Source: Durusdinium trenchii
Taxonomy: Eukaryota > Sar > Dinophyceae > Suessiales > Symbiodiniaceae
Assembly (NCBI GenBank): GCA_963970005.1
Contig: CAXAMN010026450.1
Location: forward strand, 380,020 to 444,019
Direction: 5' to 3'
Length of the DNA: 64,000 bases
Below, piece by piece: positions 1 to 15,000 of the stretch. Below the pieces are notes generated by a model. It was not told the DNA's origin and ran no database searches. It worked only from the letters and a program-made list of their open reading frames with translations. Within the stretch, counting starts at the first letter, position 1; each line of letters opens with the position of its first letter. The position numbers were made by a program, and so were the translations under genes.

Positions 1-665
<665 letters not shown>

Positions 666-1334
666 CTACTATCGCGAATATCGCGCGAGCCCCGTGGATT
701 CCATGGATCTCGCGGATTCTACGAAACTTACCGATCTCGCGAATATCCTAGACCCCGCGAATTTTACGAATTTTACGAATTCCGTATCTTACGAACCTCT
801 TCGTTACTTATTCTCGATTTGAATATATTGAAATATTATTATCGCTAAGAAGGCTTAAATTATCTTAGATCATTATTCGTTTATATATTATTTTTATATG
901 GGAAAATGAATTTTGGTGGATGTAATTAATTAAAACACATAATTAATAATATATATTGGTAATATTGGAAATAGCATTATTTTTTTATTTGTGATATAAT
1001 TTATTTTATTTATTTGATTCGTGGGATGGGAATTAGCAATATAATGAAATATTATTGAAATTATATTTAATTAGATGATTTAATTATTATTTGAATTTTT
1101 ATTTTTGGATATTTTTTTATTGATATAAAGATCTTTAAACATAATTGAAAATTAATGATAATTATATGATTTTTTTCTTTCATTGATTAAAATGCATCTA
1201 GAATCTTATATAGATTTGTTTTTAAATCGATAAATATTTAAATTTGAAAATTAATGATTTTATGAAATTTGGATTTCGGATTCTATTAAATATTTTATTT
1301 AGGTATTTCGAGAAATTTGATATATTGTGTTTGT

Positions 1335-1615
1335 TACGAAATTTGCAATTCGAGGTTTATGAGGTTCACCAAGTGGTATGGTGGCACGAAATCTGCGTAT
1401 TGAGGTGCATAAAATATTACGTGCCTGCCACGAAATCTAGACTACGAGGTTCCCAAAGTGTTGTGTTTGCAATGCGATGCCTGTTACGAAATTTGCAAAC
1501 GAATCACATGTCTAAAAGTATTGCACTTGTCACGAAATCTGAGTTCCTCGCTATTACGAAAAGTCGATTTTGAAGCACCACAACACAAATTTTCACTTCC
1601 GCTTGCCACGAAAAG
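1335..1615. repeat. Irregular short repeat, core ACGAAATYT
   Basis: The core ACGAA followed by ATTTG, ATCTG or AAGT occurs about seven times, starting near 1,336, 1,386, 1,430, 1,486, 1,532, 1,556 and 1,608. Spacing is irregular (24-56 bases). Several copies are followed by a GAGGT word. No function is recognisable. Confidence 0.6.
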
Positions 1616-1959
1616 TGATGGCGCCCCAACGAGAGGGCAATCGTTAGAAGCACTCGCCAGGGCACCTAGATTGTGTGAGCCTGCGCAATCGAAATGCACA
1701 TAAAATATAGGTGAAAATTCTAGTTACAATGGAGGAACGATTCGACCATGATCCGAAAATGACGCGAATTTATTCTGTAACCGTCGTTCCGTAGAGTTAG
1801 CCTTGCCAGGTTTGGAACTAGCCTTTGTATTGAAAAATATAGCAATTCGTACCTCCGCTATCTTGTATACGAGATTTCCTTCCCAAATGCATATTGAAGA
1901 GCTGACCAGAGCTATTACTGATTAGATTTAGAGCTGACTGGAGCTAAAGCTGAGTAATA

Positions 1960-2115
1960 GAGTAGTAGTATTAGTAGTAGCGGTAGTAGTCGTAGTAGTA
2001 GTAGTCGTCGTCGTGGTGGTGGTGGTGGCAGTAGTAGTAGTGGTAGTGGTGGTGGTGGCAGTAGTAGTAGTGATAGTGGTGGTGAGTAGTAGTAGTAGTG
2101 ATGGTGGTATTACGT
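1960..2115. repeat. (GTA)n/(GTG)n microsatellite
   Basis: Trinucleotide array of GTA, GTC, GTG and GCA units within the AT-rich segment. Not coding. Confidence 0.85.
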
Positions 2116-5100
2116 AATGATGCTAATAAAAGGCTTTGAGAATTTATAATAGGAAATTTGCATCTAAATTATCATTTGATTATCATTTTTTGATGGGATA
2201 TTGAAGATGTATTGATCGTAAGGCTTCTGATTGGAATGAAAATATTGAAATCAATGAATATTCAGAATTGGATTTGCAAAATCATTTGTAATTGCAGCCC
2301 CCGAGATATATAGTTCCTTATATAAATGGAAATTGTTGCAAAGCAGGATTGAGAGGTGGAACAAATTGAGGATCAGAATGACGTACAAAAACATAATTTT
2401 AACCTATGGAATGCATGCAATGACGTGAGGGATACAATATATTCATCAAATATTAATATCTTCCTATAACATTATTTGGAAGAATATTAATAAATCTATA
2501 ATATCAAATTATTGCCAAATGAATATCCTCAAATAGAAAATATTTCAATTTCTTATATCTATTATATCTGGATTGGATACCAATATCACTATCGAAATAT
2601 TGTAGATATAACAAGGTCGTCTTTCGGAAGGAGCGAATAAAGCAATCAATATGCAACATTTGTGCGGCAACGGATGAGAACTTGTAATATGAAATAGGAT
2701 TGGGACGGAATTTGGCGAAATAATTGATATATATATTTGATATTTCATATGTATCAAAATAATGATTTGTATTGTATTTATGCCTATGCAAATAGGTCTG
2801 GATATTTGCATCAAAATTATGTAAGGATATATTATTGATTATGGATAATATGATTTATAGGGATTTAGCCTTAATGGATAGAAATTTGCCAAATTAGGTG
2901 ATGATGTGGATCAAATTGGCCAAAATTGTATTCAATTCTAAATTTGATTTCAGGTCGGTTATGAATCCATCGAATTTAAGAAATCGTGAGAAGTATGAAA
3001 TTAATCCGGATCTTATAGAATTTATATTCAAAGGTTGGTCGAATTTGTTGTTTGCAATTGATTATCATCAATGGATTGGAATCTTCCAATGCCGCATCGC
3101 ATGAACATTTCATGTATAATTGGACCCTCCCATCCCTAGGACGTCTCTAGGACATATATATTTCCATATTCGTCTCCAATCTGCTAGCTTTCGTCACTAA
3201 ACCTGGACCCAAAATAGTAAAATCAGAATCCTTAATCAATTGACAAACATTATCTTAATTAATTATGATAAATATACAAATAATTTAATATTCTCATCAA
3301 GAAATAATCGTATATATTGCAGGCATCCAGGGTAATAATTCATTATAATTAGTTAATCAATTCTAACCAATATTGCACGGATCATCACCAATATAATTGT
3401 ATGACATGCAACACTATGGGTGCAATACCAATTGATTATATTCCATATATTATTGAAATATCATTCTATTTGCAAAAAGAATAATTCTTCATACATAAAG
3501 CCAATTGAAACGCTCCAATTTACGCAGCGATGACCAAACGGGGTCGCGGGAAATGATCTAGCAATAAATGATAGGATTTATTGGTATATATGTATTATTA
3601 ATAGGAAAGATTTTGTCTATATATAAGAATTCCAATATATATTCTTTAAATATTTTATTTATACGAATATATTTCAATTTTGACGGTACAAGGCCATAAT
3701 CTATAAAACCCAAACCACATTCGATTTTATGATTTCAATGATATATAATCTACCAAACATAGTCGCCTATATTTACGACCAAAATCTAGCATAGAACCAG
3801 AACCGTGCGCAACTTCAAAAAAATCATAAATGTCAAAACAAAAATCTAATTTAATTGTACAAATGTAGACCCCCCAAACAATTTATCCGTCCATGAAATA
3901 AATCACCGAGACGAATTGTTAAATATTCAATTGTTCAAACCGTTCCAGCTCGCGGTGATCAACTCGGACCGGAGTTCTGGATTTATTTCAGCACTTGGCT
4001 CGATTGGCTGAAGATCAACATTGGCAATTCAGACGAAAATAGAATATATGCAAATCTATTGGGGATTTTATTGTATTTTATTTGATTAAACAATATTATA
4101 ATGATTCAATCCATCATAATTTTTGGGGGTAAATAAAGAGGGAGATAAAAAGGGCAATAAAGAGGGAGATAATTCCGACCAATTATATACAAGAAAAACA
4201 AAAGAAATATCAATCGAGGAACACTCACGCGGCTCAAAGGACCTAGAACGAATTATAGAATAAGGGAGATAAGTGAGAAATAAACATAAAATCATTCATG
4301 CGGTCCAGAATATATTGCAATAAATAGAAAATCGATGTTAAAAAAATTCTAGAATACACTAGAAATAAGGAGCTAAATAGACAAATACCCAAAATGCATT
4401 AGGAATAAAAGAAATGAGTTGTATATAGATTGGAAATCAATGAGAAATCATACGATCCAAAATACCTAAAATATATCAAGATATAAAGAAAATAAATCAA
4501 TATTAAATCTATTTATTCTTATATTTTTTAATTTTGTTTCTATAATAAATAATCTAATATATATTTCGTATTTATTATCATATCTTCCAATATATATTGA
4601 AATTGCGTCCAATATATCTTCCAATATTTTTCCATCATCTTTCAATAATATATATTATTATTATGTTTCAATATTACAATCTTGTTTCATTATTTGGTTC
4701 TATCCAATTTGTTGAGTTAGTTTTTTGCGATTATTTGTTGATTAATATCATTTTATTTATTGGTCCATTTATTATTTAGTATATTTTATTAATATTTCTA
4801 TATTATGCGAGAAATATACCATAAATATAATGTTCCATAGTGTTCGGATAATGCTTCGGAAATCAAAAATATAGAAAATATTAGCGATTCGGACAATATT
4901 ATATTTAGAATTCCATATAGAAATTTAGAATTCCATATTTTATATTAATTCATTTATTATTCCTGTCGTTATACCCAGAATATTTACAGGGTTTTGGTGC
5001 GCGGGCATTGTTGGCACTGTCCGGACGCTGTGGAGCATTGTGTTACCATGTGTATCATGGCTTTCACAAGTGTTTTTTTATTTGTAGCATTGTATCGAAT

Positions 5101-6419
5101 ATAATGTTATTTCAATATTATAATTCTATTTCATTATTTGGTTCTACCCAATTTGCGCAAGAATCAAAATCGTGGTCACTCCGGGTCATGATGACGCCCC
5201 GCCCCTTGAATCCTTGGCTCTATCTTCTCGCGCCTATTGGCTAATATCCCCCGTTCCTAATATCCTTCTTTGCCTTTTGTTATTAATGATGCGATCCAAT
5301 TCTTCTTATAATTTATTGATGTTTTTTATTTATATAATCTAATCCTATATTATTATTAATTTCATAAATCTATTCTATCAATAAACCTATATCGGAGAAT
5401 ATTAATAAATAAAATCCTACACCATCTCCTCATTTTACCGTAAAAAGATCGCGTACCAATCCCCGCGACCCCCTCTAAATAATTAATATAAGACTTTAAT
5501 ATTCTAATTTTTTTTATTCTAATAGATCCAATATTAATAAAAAATAATAAAAATAATAAGAAAATTACATACAAAAAAATATAAAACTTTATTATTCGAT
5601 AATATTTTCTAACATATTTATATATATTGCTACCATAAAGAAATATTCTTTATAAATTTGGTAATATATAATAGCTACATAAATTCCCTATAATCCTAAG
5701 AATTACATTCAATTTCATTATAATTATAAAAAAATACTAATATCATATAAATCCCAATTCCAATCAATTATATAATATTATTAATAATAGTCTTTTTTAA
5801 TCTAATAAATATATTATATATCAATATAATAAAATAATTATCTATTTCCATATCACTAAAAACAATAATTACTATCGTTAAATTTATTAAAAAATCATAA
5901 ATAAAATACAAACATATTAAAAGCCAAAATTTCTTTAAAAAAAAATCTATTTAACGAATAAAAAATATAAATATATCTAAATCATAATCGTAAAAATTCT
6001 TTCAAAATATATTAAAATCTAAAAAAACCATCACAAAAATGCGTAAAAAACACATCCGCATAACCACATAATTTCGAATTCTCTAAAAATAATCAATATA
6101 TCGATTTTTTAATAAATACAATTTTGAGATTAAATAACATATATTTTTGGAAATAATATATATATATGTAATGTTATGAATATTTATCTAAATATGTGAT
6201 TAAATTAATTTATTATATTTTGTTAATCTATGATGTATTTGTTAAGGGTAATCCAATTTTTGGATCACCTTCATATTGTATTAGTTGATCATTGGAATCA
6301 TCACCTAAGAATATGTGCATTTCATAGGCCTGTGATTTTAAAACAATCAATGTTGCCTGCTAGCAACACAATATAACACCATGAGATTGTACGCGCAAAT
6401 CATTAAGAAAAAAACATAT

Positions 6420-8180
6420 TGACAAAGAAACGCTACAAACAAATCACGCTTAGAGAGCTGCCTGCTGGCATCTGCTACCCTGAGTTGGGCTGTTCATTGG
6501 ATCTGAATCTAGGCCAACCATATTCCACACCCAGCTCGAGCGCATCGCGAAGGATAGACGTCAACCTACCTGAGGACAATACTTTTTGGAGATGCCTGCA
6601 ACGGGAAAGGGTCTTGCAACATCAGCAGGTTTCTGCGACATGCATCCAACTGCAAGCAAATTCCTATGACCACTCTGTCCTGCCTCCAGCTGCTTCATTG
6701 CAGAAGCTTTTTTTTAGCAACTTCTGCTGCTGCTCCACATGTGAAATGAAGTCCTCCTGAGGATCCACCTGTCATCAAGCATCAAACATCAAAAACAGCT
6801 GTGCATGGGCCTCACAACATGGTACAAAAGTTAGCCCAAGGAATTAGCCGCCAATGTTGTTAGCCTTTCAATACTTCTAGTGTTTGAAGTGGAATAGGCT
6901 TTGCTCAAGAATGTATATTCTAAAAATATGCACTTCTTCCCTTGAATGATGACCTTTTTTGCCTGCGATTGTCAAGAACCAAACTATGGGCACAGGACAG
7001 CTGACAGAATCTGAGGGCGAAACCCATTCCGTGACGCTCCACTTTGGTCGACCAGATATCTTGCGCCGTACGTTGGGCACATCTGGGCCAGCCTGGACAA
7101 TGATCTTACAGTTGTGATGTCCTCCTTCGCTCCACTTGTATTGTGTCGATGTCTGTAGACTTGTTCTTTAAGAACAATCGCTAATAGGCTGAAGGCCATT
7201 GCTATTAGGTTGGAGGATGTTGGAGGCCAATGCTATATTCTCCTTGCCTCTCCCAGTTCCGTTGCTTTGCGCAGCATAGCACGGTTCCTTGCAGCACGGT
7301 GCGCGAGCTTCACCCCCCTCACCAGCAAACATTCTAAAACAATCTAAAACATTCTTTGTGGGCCAAACGTTGCATAGCTTCTAGCCCGGAAATCTCAATG
7401 TCAACAGCTCAATCAGTTGCGGTGCAGCGGGGTGAGGAGAATCCGGGTCACTGGAAGCTACTGCACTGGAGGCCGCGGGACGGCGCCAGTTCCCAGTTTA
7501 CATCCTTGTGCACCTGAACTTCATAACTTAAGAGACAAGTGGGCAGCATGACTTGAAGAAAGGTCAGACCCGTTTCCGCCTGAAAGGCTTGGGAATTGTG
7601 GGATCAATCTCCACATAGGGCTCTATACGCCTGACACGTCGGCCACTTGCAAGGGCCAACAACACAGCGGAATCGAAACATCACATCTCGGTGGCTTGGC
7701 AACAACGTCTGAAGCTTGCCTAGAAGTTCCAGTAGGCTGGTCATTTCGCCAAATCACCGATCTAGTAGCATATAATAGACATCGATCAATGACAAGAACT
7801 CTGTACTATCCTGCACTGTGATTTGACAAGTACTCTTCTGTGTTCACTCCCAACTTGAGAGCCACATGCAGCCGGTACGTGCATACCGTATTACCTGCTT
7901 CACTTGACTAGAGATCACACGAAGCACCGAAGCATCTACAACAATACCGACAGTCGGCGTCACAAGCCATGCTGGTGCCACCCAATGGTGATTTTGTGAA
8001 GTCGCGTGTCTCCAAACTCATCAACCTTCGCGCCGATACCTGCCACGCATGCCATCAATTGGGTAAGCCTTGTCAATATGTTCTTGCGCTGGAGACTCTT
8101 GAGCACGTGCAGTGAAATTAAGTTTGCTTTTGGACGCAGTATACAGTATATAAGTAAGACTGCAACAAACATAGATACAC
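6420..8180. other. Gene-poor stretch, no recognisable gene
   Basis: Ordinary-composition DNA starts here. Open frames, such as 6,419-6,760 on the plus strand (113 codons), have no recognisable domain and no clear coding signal. I see no RNA gene. Introns of an unseen gene are possible. Confidence 0.4.
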
Positions 8181-8184
8181 CAGA

Positions 8185-8302
8185 GCTGACTCTCCCTGGA
8201 ACTAACATGGAAGTGGACAACCCGCAGTTTGCAAAGGAACATGTTCTTCCAAGGGGCCATTTTCCACTTCCATGTTAGTTCCAAGTTCCAGGGAGTGTAA
8301 GC
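8185..8302. mobile_element. Fold-back MITE-like element, copy 1
   Basis: Two arms form a near-perfect inverted repeat. The left arm is 8,185-8,217 and the right arm 8,263-8,302. The inner 18 bases (8,200-8,217 against 8,263-8,280) pair perfectly. The outer parts pair as GACTCTCCCTGG against CCAGGGAGTGTAAGC with two mismatches and a 7-base insertion in the right arm. A spacer of about 45 bases separates the arms. A second copy with the same arm sequence lies at 40,803-40,905, so this is a dispersed family and not a chance hairpin. No coding capacity. Confidence 0.75.
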
Positions 8303-11300
8303 ATGCTAAGCAAGGCTGACATGCTGACATGCGCCAGTTCAGCCAAGAAACCATGTCTATACCTGGCACAACGGTTTGGCTTGCAGGCTTATTGTGTTAT
8401 ATAACTCATGTGAACTCCACCGGTATGCTTGGAGCAGGTCTTGAACAGGACATGCATAAAGCACTTGTAAAGTTGTTCGAAGCAAAAGCATGCGCCTAGT
8501 GATTCACACTTCCGCACAGGTGTTGCTGTTTAAAGTTTTGAAATGTAAAGCCGAAAATCAAGCGAGCAAATCGTAGCCTCATCTTGATGTAGCACATTAC
8601 CTTGGCCTCAATATCTGTCCTCGTCTTCGTCCTGGATCAAGGTTGCTTGGCCAACACCACTGGTAGCCATTCGGATGTCCACTCGTGATGCGTCTTTACA
8701 GGTGGAAAAGAGGGACAACTGCCCATCTATGGTCCATATGTCCCCTTCATTTCATGCCGTGCTCGCCTTATCAGAGTGCCAAAAGGAAACTTGTGGCCTG
8801 TTCTGAATTTAATTGCTCCAACGGTCCAACTCTCTCCGCAGTGTGCTTCATAATTTGGAGGGTCATGTCCTGTTGGCTTACCAGCCCAACGAACAAATGT
8901 ATGTCCAAGAAATGTGTCCAAGCCAAGGCCGACACCACTTGTCTTTATCCAAGCCCAGTCTTCGAAATGACCATAACAAAGCCTGCGAGTATGCGCATGG
9001 GGCCCAGTGAGATAGCCGCTTCTTATGTAGACGCCAGTTCCGTTCCAAGCATGACTGTGAGGTGACTTGGAGTCATTGGACATGTTGGATCAGGGGTGCC
9101 ACAGCCCGCGCCACAGCCCAAAAAGTTACAAACTCCGAATACTCCTTCGACATGTTTGGCTAAAAGTCTGAGCGCGCGACATGAAGTTGATCTGGTTCCA
9201 GGAACCTGCATGGTTAAAAGACATGGACAGGGAAGAATAAGAATTTGAGCTATCACCTGTCATAGTCGCGAGAAAAACATTCTGCTCCAGCCCCATGGCT
9301 CTGAAAACATCTGGTGCCCATGGTCAGAGATCAGAGTCAACCGGAAACATGTGCGGCGCTTATGGCCATGCGACCGGCGCCTTATGACATAATTTTCAGG
9401 CTGCAGCCGATCCATGAGAATTTGCTGGAACCTGAGGAAGAGAGACACAACTCCACGTTCGAGGAACATCCCTCCAGCTTTGAACCAATTGGACACCCCT
9501 CAACAAGTATCGAAACATGACAGAAAACTACAAAGGCATACAGCGGCTGGCAGTGGGATAACAACCCTGGCGTCCAACCATTGGGTCATATCGGCATTTT
9601 TTGTGCCATGCGCATGGTCCCGACAACCCTTGCAGCTACAGCAATCCCTTCAGCACATCAAACTGAAGTGGGTCCTGAAAAAAAAGGAGGTTTCAAGTTT
9701 CAAGGAGCTTTTCCGTCCTTTTTTTCATATGCATGAAATGTGTTTTAGACCTGCTATTCTGCTCTGAGCAGCGGAGCAAGCAATCGCGCGGCCCGATTTC
9801 TCCTAAATCGATGGTGTCTCAAAAAAATGTCTCAAATGATCTCACACACCTTCTTTATCCTGCTTTGGAGCAACTCCGTGATGCAATAACATTTGATGTG
9901 GTTCCTATTTGGTGGCATTCCAATTTCCACGAGTTGCCCATTGCAAGACAGAACTGTCTAGCTCGAGAAGCTCACCCAAACATGCCAGTGCTGAGGGCAG
10001 TGCTTTTCGTGATGAAAGTCCAGCTTCGCAAACGCCTCAGCTTGGCCCAATGGGTATGTACAACTCAAATGAGAGAAATTAAGCTCTATGCAATGTCTGC
10101 AGGCTTAATGACTTTTATAACGGATGTCTATGTCAAACTATCCGGGTCAAACCACATGGAAGCTAGGGCAGCTGGCAAGTAGTAAGGATGCTTTGTGGAA
10201 TTTAGTCTGCTGAATATGGTTTGGTAACCTTGCCTGTCCGACCGCTGAGCATGCAAGTGTCAGAACAAAAAGAAACCACGAGTCCAGCAACCTACAGGAA
10301 ATCACGCAGGAGATGACACAAACGACCAATCTCATCGACTTGGACAAATGGGAGCTCTACCCAGAAAAACATAGAAAAGCTCATTCGCACCCCTTTGGGC
10401 TACGCCAACTGCAACTGTCTGAGCTCCAGTACCCAAGTGATCCGTGCAATGTGTCTGGCAAAGTGATTGGCGCGCACTTGTGCATGCCTAGCCTAAGAGC
10501 CGGCAAACAAGCCACACATTGGACAGAAACAAGGTACCAGTATTGACTATGCCTTGTGGCCTTTGTGCGAAACAACATATGACAAGCTCACTTGGTGCAT
10601 CCACCTTTCCATGCCCTCAATTCCTACTCTTGCAACCAATTTGCCGATTGTAAAATTGTGCTCCCCAAAAAGTCCTTCCATGTTGGGGCCAGGATCCTTC
10701 CTGGGGTCTTATACAAGCAAACCCAAAAAAATCAGAAGCTAGTTACCCCGATCTGTTCAGACAGAAATTGTATATATATATATACATACATTTTTTAGAT
10801 CTTTTGGAACTGTTTCAGGAACTTACAAACACCTACTTGTTGTATTGATTTCCCTCCAAGGCAAGGGCCACAAAGCTATCGGCTGCAATGGTCAAAAGAT
10901 CCTGGCATCTTGCAAAAGGCTACTCGCGCACCAAACCGTTTCTTTTCGGCGCAAACCTGAGGCAAACCTGTACTTGCGAAAATCATTTGTATCTTGGGGG
11001 GATCAGAAGGCCAGCACTGATAACGAGCTCAGTGCACCGACCTCACGCTATGACACGTCCATAAAGGTGTGGGACCTGGTGCCTGGCTACAATCGCGATC
11101 AGTATAGCTTATAGTTGAAACATGTTGAAACAAGTCGCAAGTGTAGATTACAAACACTTATATAAGAGGAAAACGGAGGCTCTCTAATTAGCCCTCTGAA
11201 GGCTTGTACAATACGGCGGCGGCAAGAACCAACAGGGGCAAGAACCAACATCGGAAATCGCCAATATTCTCCAATTCTACTTGGTTTGCCTAAGCATTGG

Positions 11301-12050
11301 CCGCTTCCCAACACATGGTACCACAATGGCGAAGGTTCGGATGTTCAGGAGCACTCAGGAGGCCTATGGGCATCCACCACCAACAAGGCAGCACCAAACG
11401 GCGCAGCATGTCAACGTGAATTCAAAAGGTCGACACAGCACAACCTTGGAGTCATCTAGAGGACAGTAAGTACTTGACTAAATGCGTTCTTTCGAAGTAT
11501 AGCTGCTGCATGTTGTTCAAAATTCCCCAAAAGTCTGCTCCAATTGATATGTTTCGGCTGCAGCTTCCCGAATCACCTTTCTCACGCACTTAAAATTTGC
11601 ATCTCTGTGAGTCTTTTCTGTGTGCAACTATATTCTGTACAGGTATATAGAATCAGAAAGAGTGTCAAAAAAAGGCCTGGCGCCGCCAAAATTGAAAGTC
11701 CAGGCATAGAACGGCCCACGCTTTGTCGTTGCGGCTGCCATTTTTTTCAGTGTTCGGTGCCCAAGCAGTGTGCAATAGTGTGCAACCAGCAATTGGAACC
11801 AACTCAGACTATATTCCAACTAGCATTTGGATGCATCAATTTGGTTGATCTTTGTACTGAAGATTTGAGTATCTTGATGAGGTTTTTCGCGGGTTAGTTG
11901 TTTCCTTTTTGAACATCAATGACAATGCACAAGGCCCAGAATTCAAGAGCGACAACATTCAGATGGGATGCAAAGCCTGTGTAAATACTTGTTTTAGCAA
12001 ATCGAGCAAACCTCCTCTCACTGGCTCCAACTGCTGAGCAGGCTGAGCGC
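8303..12050. other. Gene-poor stretch, unassigned open frames
   Basis: Longer open frames at 8,685-9,065 (plus, 126 codons) and 9,733-10,182 (plus, 149 codons) resemble no family I know and lack splice or codon evidence. A TA-rich microsatellite lies at about 10,770-10,790. The stretch may be downstream intergenic DNA of the USP gene, whose stop codon is at 12,054. Confidence 0.35.
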
Positions 12051-12053
12051 ATC

Positions 12054-15000
12054 TCAAAGCTTCTTGATCTCCTCCACCTCAGCAGCCACACGACGGTAGC
12101 CTCGAATCTGGAGAGAGGGTTCTTGTGATTTGAGCTCCTGGTCTGGAATAGCTGCCAGCTGCGAGCCTGAATTCCTCGGTTGAGCAAGCTGCCGAGATAC
12201 CAAACTAGACCCTTCGTCGCTAGTAACTAGTAAAACACCTTCATCTGTGCTGAGACTTTCTTGGGGGAAACCTCATTGCAAAATGTCCATGTCCAAGTTT
12301 ATTCGACTGCTTTTGCGACAATAGCTTGACCATGGGTTCTTCTGCGCAGCTTTCATTCACACACCAGCATCTAAGCACAGGCATCGGGAGTTGCAAACCA
12401 TTGTGGTGAAAGGTTAGCCTCTGGACAACTAGCAAAGCCGGCAGGCTTTACCCAGTGATTCCACACAATCTTTCCAACAAAAATCACATCCATCCCCACA
12501 AACAACAACTCTTACCACAACAGATCTGACCGCTTCCGCTTGATTCATGGACCTCACCGTCACCAACCTCAAAACAAACCTTACAGCATCTCACTACTAG
12601 TACCACCTGCGCCAGGGAGTCACAAAGAGATGTGTCTGACCTCTACTAGACTAGACACACTGGTCTGCAAAGGAGCCCCACATGCAATTGGAACACCATT
12701 CAGCAATCGGAATAGACAACTACTACGCCTTGAAATGGTGGTGGGCCCTTAGGATTCCCTCGCGAATCGGTGAGCAAGAAGCTACCAGGGGCGCTCCTGG
12801 CCATACGTATTACTACTAGGAGCAAGAAGCTACGAACGTGACAAAGGGCATCGCTACGAACGGGAAGTGTCGAGGCTCTTCACCACCTTGCTTCCTAGCT
12901 CACCATCGGCCAAAAGCCTCAGGGCTCCATCCAGGTCCAGGTCATTCAATGTCACGTTGCCATCAATGAGAAGCTCTGACTTTTGGGAGATGCTGACCTC
13001 AAGGCGATGAAGTACGATTGAGGGCAATCGTAAAGGTGTGAAAATGCACCAAACCCACACAATAAGGGACCATGTCCCCATCTGGTTAACTTTCCCCACA
13101 ATCTAGGAAGCTTCCTTGAAGACGCGTGAACTATCCTGCGTCCAGTTACTGGAAGCCAAATAATTAATAGCTATATAGTAACTTACTTCCTTACTTAATC
13201 AATCAAGTAGGCACCTACTGTCTACTTAATTAAGTAAGGAGGCCCTGGGCTTCAATAAGAACGGAGATGTGGCTCCATTCACTGACAAGCGACCTTACCT
13301 TTGATCTTTGTCTTCATATCCTTGGCCATGCTTGGATGACGAGGTATTCCGTGGCATTTGAGGGAACGGGCGATGCGGCGATGTATGTGGTCGATGCATG
13401 TCATGTGCTGTTTCCTTCCGGTAATTTCACTGATGTTTTTGATACTGATACTGAGACACAGACCTTTCCTGATGCAGCTCCATCTTTGAACCAAGAACTC
13501 TTGCAAGGCATCACTGAGCAATATATTTTGAGCATCCCCTTTGATATTAGCACAGAGGGGTCGTTCCACCCATTCTCTAGAGAATCATCTAGAAAATGAG
13601 GGGGCTTGACACCTGCTGCCTCTAGAAAATGTCCATGAAAATTCTGTTCATTTTCTAGTGGGAGAAACGTTTTCACTAGAAAATGGTGGGGTACAGGTTC
13701 AGAGGTCGTACCCCCAACAGACTAGACTTGCTCTTTCAATCAGCAGAATGAGTGCTATACTCACTGGTGCTTGTTTTTTTTTTTCAACTTGTTGATCTCT
13801 AGAAAATGCTCCTCTAAAACCCCTATCCAGGCTCTAGAAAATGACCCTAGAAAATTTGTGGTCATTCTCTAGTGAGGTACCTCTCCTCTAGAAAATGGTG
13901 GGGTACAACCTTGGAGGTCGTACCCCCGCATCAGTTTTCTAGAAAATGACCTTGTTCTAGGGGACCACGACCCCCCCCCATTTTCTAGAGGAAATACCAA
14001 CAGGGATTTTTGAGCTGTGTTGAGCTGCTTACTGCTTACCTATTTTTGGCATCCACCGTCCACCGTTGGATTTACAAAGCTGAATTGCACCAGGCCAAAA
14101 AAAAACCTCGTGGTCTGACTTGGCCCAAAAAGCACTCAAGTTCTAAGTCAAAGAAAGGCTCTTCCAAAGATATTCCAAAACTTGGTGCCAGAATGATGCG
14201 AGCTCCAATGCTTGCTGTGATGCCTAAGAAGCTGACATCCTTGGGCTGGGCGATTTTGACCTTTCCTTAGCACCGCCAGTGTGCAATCTGCCAGGCCCAA
14301 ACATACCTCCAAATTATCCCAAACAGTGCGAGCTCAAGCGCTCGGAGATTTTTGCGACAATGACATTGCCCATTTCAATTGGCGGGGCGAATGCAGCTAA
14401 AACCAGCGGAAAGGAACTACTCAAAGATTTAAAGGGTCCTTCACCCGCAAGCTCAAGCAAACGAGCGTTGCAGGCATAAATGTCCGCCTCTGCTGAAAGT
14501 GCGCAGTCTGGAGGGTTTTTCTTGGCCGCATCGGCCAAGTTGTTCTTGACACCTGGAGGCAGCATTCTTAGAGAAGCATGGAGGCGGAGAAGCAACAAAA
14601 ATCTCGAAAACCGACGTCGTGTTCGTGTGTTCCTTTTGGAGTGGCCGGCCACTGAATCCGAGGAAACTGACTCGGTACCATTGTAGAGGCTTAAATGGAA
14701 CTGTTGCAAGTTCAACGCGTATTTCCAAGCCGAGTGGGCTTAAAATTTGTGCATTTATCGTTCTAGGAGTTCGACTTGGCCTCACGAAAAGAACCGTTGA
14801 AAACGCAAAGCACTTTCGGGCAGCACTTGGGCAAAAATGGTTTTGCTATAGTTTTGCTGTTTAGGTTGTCGGTTTAGTTCTCATCAGTCCCGGTTCAAGT
14901 CCGACATGTTCATCGGGTTGTTTGAATGTTGCTGAGCTGAGAGCGAATCGTTGTTACATGGTTCCTGTTGATCCATCTCAATCGGAATGGACGTACGTGG

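Noticed and set aside
13267..13676. Overlapping plus and minus frames of about 90-110 codons
   Set aside because: Located in a USP intron; no motif, and both strands are equally open.
14892..14902. tRNA B-box-like GGTTCAAGTCC
   Set aside because: No A box or cloverleaf could be placed upstream; it lies in a USP intron.
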